A stretch of 16,316 nucleotides of DNA. It comes from Deltaproteobacteria bacterium (GTDB lineage: Bacteria > Desulfobacterota > JADFXK01). Under the pieces are notes generated by a model that saw nothing but the letters and a program-made list of their open reading frames with translations, made no database searches and was not told where the DNA came from. Positions 14,471 through 16,316 of the stretch are shown here, one piece after another. Both the position numbers and the translations under genes were made by a program. The number at the start of each line of letters is the position of its first letter. Position 1 is the stretch's first letter. The stretch covers positions 1-16,316 of the forward strand of contig JADFYA010000029.1 of NCBI GenBank assembly GCA_015233285.1, given 5' to 3'.

Positions 14471-15310
14471 TTATTTTATGTCCAACCCCCGCCAGCTCCA
14501 AGGCAAGGAGTACCCCAGGTAGGCCGACAAGGGAATCATCAGGACGGACAGGCTGGAGATAACCACCGCTTCCTCCAAGACCATGAAAAAACACAAGACT
14601 AATGATACGATCAACCCAAATCCGACCAGGGTCCGGTTAAAAAAGGAAGATATCTCACTCAGGAGGAGGTAACTGGAGAAGAAGATCCCGTTCACCCAGC
14701 CGATGATAATACCAATGACGCTGCCACTTCCCGCAGTGCCTAGCAGAACGTCGGCCCAGGTGCTGGGACGAGCCACGGTCAGAGTGAGAAGACCATAGAA
14801 CCAGGTGCAGGTGACCACCATGGTCACGGCTAAAGCCACGGAAGTACAGATCTGGGCGCCAAAGATAAGGCTTTGTTTGACCGACCGGGAAAATCCGGAC
14901 TGGAACGGAGAGCGGCTAACCAGAGGGTACTGGACCGGATCAACGTCCGTTTCATCGCCGGCCGGGAGTATCTCAATCCCGGCAATCCCGGCAGCCACTA
15001 AGAAGCCCGTTAGTTGCATGGCCCGATGGGCCAGGATTTGCGCCACTCGTTTTTTTTGCCATGGCAGACAATGGGCGCTGACCCGTAAATTCAGGGTGCC
15101 GTCCAGTTTCTGGACCAGGTCCAATTGACATCGCCAGGAAATGGTATTGGGATTCAAAGAGCAGGGCAGGCCGAACTGGAGAGTGATGAGCATACCCTCG
15201 ACGTAATCCCGGACATAACCGCCAAGTAGAGAACAAAAGTGTAGCAGGGCGGTGACAAGCCTGGCTTGACCGGTGTCTGTTGCAGTTAGTTCCAGGTTAA
15301 CAATAACCAT
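14471..15310 (-). CDS. Multi-pass membrane protein with soluble N-terminal domain, unknown function
   Basis: A 279-residue protein. Residues 1-110 look soluble and alternate beta and helix (MVIVNLELTATDTG, ARLVTALLHFCSLLGG, then GMLITLQFGLP and LNLRVSAH). A helix LTGFLVAAGIAGIEIL and a linker with DETDVDPVQYP follow. The C-terminal half has about four to five hydrophobic segments (SVALAVTMVVTCTWFYGLL, SVIGIIIGWVNGIFFSSYLL, FGLIVSLVLCFFMVL, AVVISSLSVLMIPLSAYLG). ATG 15310 is preferred over a TTG at 15355 that would add 15 residues; neither has a clear ribosome site. It converges with the TPR gene 34 bp away. I recognise no family. Confidence 0.65.
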   Translation of the reverse strand: MVIVNLELTATDTGQARLVTALLHFCSLLGGYVRDYVEGMLITLQFGLPCSLNPNTISWRCQLDLVQKLDGTLNLRVSAHCLPWQKKRVAQILAHRAMQLTGFLVAAGIAGIEILPAGDETDVDPVQYPLVSRSPFQSGFSRSVKQSLIFGAQICTSVALAVTMVVTCTWFYGLLTLTVARPSTWADVLLGTAGSGSVIGIIIGWVNGIFFSSYLLLSEISSFFNRTLVGFGLIVSLVLCFFMVLEEAVVISSLSVLMIPLSAYLGYSLPWSWRGLDIK

Positions 15311-15497
15311 GGCGGGGGACCGGGACTGGAGGTTAACATTTCGGAATACGCTCAAGATAGATCTGTAATCTCATCCAACCCGGCTTTGAGCCTGTCGATC
15401 TTGTCAATTTACCGGGTCATCTTCGTACCGGCCGGAGTATCAGCCGGATTTAAACGCAATACATGACCTCTTTAACCTTCATCCCGGATGGAGACAT
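15311..15497. other. Gap between mtnA and the membrane protein gene
   Basis: About 190 bp between two minus-strand genes. No clear terminator, promoter or RNA was found. The upstream part of the membrane protein frame (15311-15355) is open but probably untranslated. Confidence 0.35.
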
Positions 15498-16316
15498 CTA
15501 TCGCGAGTTAAAGAGTGATGAAAAAGCTTCCTGGTAGGGGGGGCGGATAATGCCCTCCTCGGTAATAAAAGCCGTGATGTTGGCGGCCGGGGTGACGTCA
15601 AAGGCAAAGTTTAAGGCCGCAACCTGCTGAGGAGCGATGACTTTCCCACTCAGATGAGTGACTTCCTTTTGGTCTCGTTCTTCGATGGGAATCAGCCCGC
15701 CGTTTTTGATGGATAGGTCGATGGTGGATAACGGCGCCGCCACATAGAATGGAATGGCATGTTCTTTGGCCAGAACCGAGACCATATAGGTTCCGATTTT
15801 GTTAGCCGTGTCTCCATTGGCTGCGATCCGGTCCGCTCCGACGATGACCGCATCCACATATCCGCATTTCATCACATGCCCGGCCATGTTGTCTGTGATG
15901 AGGGTGACGGGGATGTCGTCACACGTCAGTTCAAACGCAGTTAAGCGCGACCCTTGCAAAAAAGGCCGGGTTTCATCTGCGATGACCTTGACTCTTTTGC
16001 CGGCTTCCACGGCCGCCCTAATCACTCCCAGAGCCGTCCCATAGCCACCTGTAGCCAGGGCACCGGCATTACAGTGGGTCAGAATAGTCGCCCCGTCATT
16101 GATCAGACATTCTCCGTTGAGGCCCATCCGACGGTTGGTATCGATGTCTTCAGCCAATATTTTCAGGGACTCCGCCACCAGTGTCTGCTGCAACTCTTCA
16201 ACGGTCTGATGGGCATTTTCTTGGGCCAGATTCAACATCCGGTTGATCGCCCAACTCAGGTTGACCGCGGTGGGTCGGCTCCGGACCAGGACACCCCCAA
16301 TCTTCTTCAATTCTTT
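15498..16316 (-). CDS. mtnA: S-methyl-5-thioribose-1-phosphate isomerase, C-terminal part
   Basis: The reading frame is open through the right edge, so the true start is outside; about 272 of an expected 345-350 residues are seen. The enzyme converts methylthioribose-1-phosphate into methylthioribulose-1-phosphate in methionine salvage. Seen motifs are RSRPTAVNLSWAINRM, then ILTHCNAGALATGGYGTALG with the catalytic Cys, ADETRPFLQGSRLTAFEL for substrate binding, GADRIAANGDTANKIGTY with the catalytic Asp, and FYVAAPLSTID. The internal TTG near 16310 is not a start, because the family's upstream helical region continues across it. eIF2B-alpha homologues share the fold but lack this exact set. The other salvage genes are not in the window. 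Confidence 0.95.
   Translation of the reverse strand, partial: KELKKIGGVLVRSRPTAVNLSWAINRMLNLAQENAHQTVEELQQTLVAESLKILAEDIDTNRRMGLNGECLINDGATILTHCNAGALATGGYGTALGVIRAAVEAGKRVKVIADETRPFLQGSRLTAFELTCDDIPVTLITDNMAGHVMKCGYVDAVIVGADRIAANGDTANKIGTYMVSVLAKEHAIPFYVAAPLSTIDLSIKNGGLIPIEERDQKEVTHLSGKVIAPQQVAALNFAFDVTPAANITAFITEEGIIRPPYQEAFSSLFNSR

Overview
The window looks like a chromosomal segment of an anaerobic bacterium of the deltaproteobacterial type (Desulfobacterota). This is inferred from gene content, not from a marker gene. The evidence is a selenocysteine pathway (selA, selB), a crotonase resembling the dienoyl-CoA hydratases of anaerobic benzoyl-CoA degradation, a TPR protein with a degenerate GGDEF domain, and moderately GC-rich coding DNA. 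There is no phage, IS element, CRISPR array, rRNA or tRNA that I can support. Genes lie on both strands in short blocks with several 150-490 bp gaps.

Layout: 1-471 (-) N-terminal part of a CNNM/CorC-type DUF21 membrane protein, cut by the window edge. 767-1534 (+) crotonase. 1730-3470 (+) compact block queE-queC-hepT, making the queuosine precursor preQ0 and then, translationally coupled, an orphan HEPN protein. 3770-4933 (-) HemW. 4987-5298 (-) small two-helix membrane protein. 5591-6697 (+) bifunctional chorismate mutase/prephenate dehydratase, convergent with 6711-7451 (-) lipoprotein with a degenerate OmpA-like domain. 7605-7871 (-) small coiled-coil protein downstream of 7944-9851 (-) selB. 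10342-10950 (+) YciO/YrdC-family protein. 11394-12800 (+) selA. 13075-14436 (+) degenerate GGDEF plus TPR protein, convergent with 14471-15310 (-) unknown membrane protein. 15498-16316 (-) mtnA, cut by the right edge.

The genes serve tRNA biology (queE, queC, yciO-like), selenocysteine insertion (selA, selB), aromatic amino-acid synthesis (pheA), heme chaperoning (hemW) and methionine salvage (mtnA). No selenoprotein gene or selC was found here, so selA and selB act on partners elsewhere.

The most unusual structure is a family of 7-bp-period repeats built on a fixed GYAAC core plus two variable bases. It occurs as five arrays, all in intergenic or leader DNA: just before queE, after yciO, in the selA leader (ten identical AACCAGG copies behind a good extended -10 promoter), from the selA stop codon onward, and before the TPR gene. 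The last two are in opposite orientations and share a 17-bp perfect inverted repeat. The second item worth following is the HepT-type HEPN ribonuclease gene that overlaps queC by 4 bp without a MntA antitoxin gene nearby.
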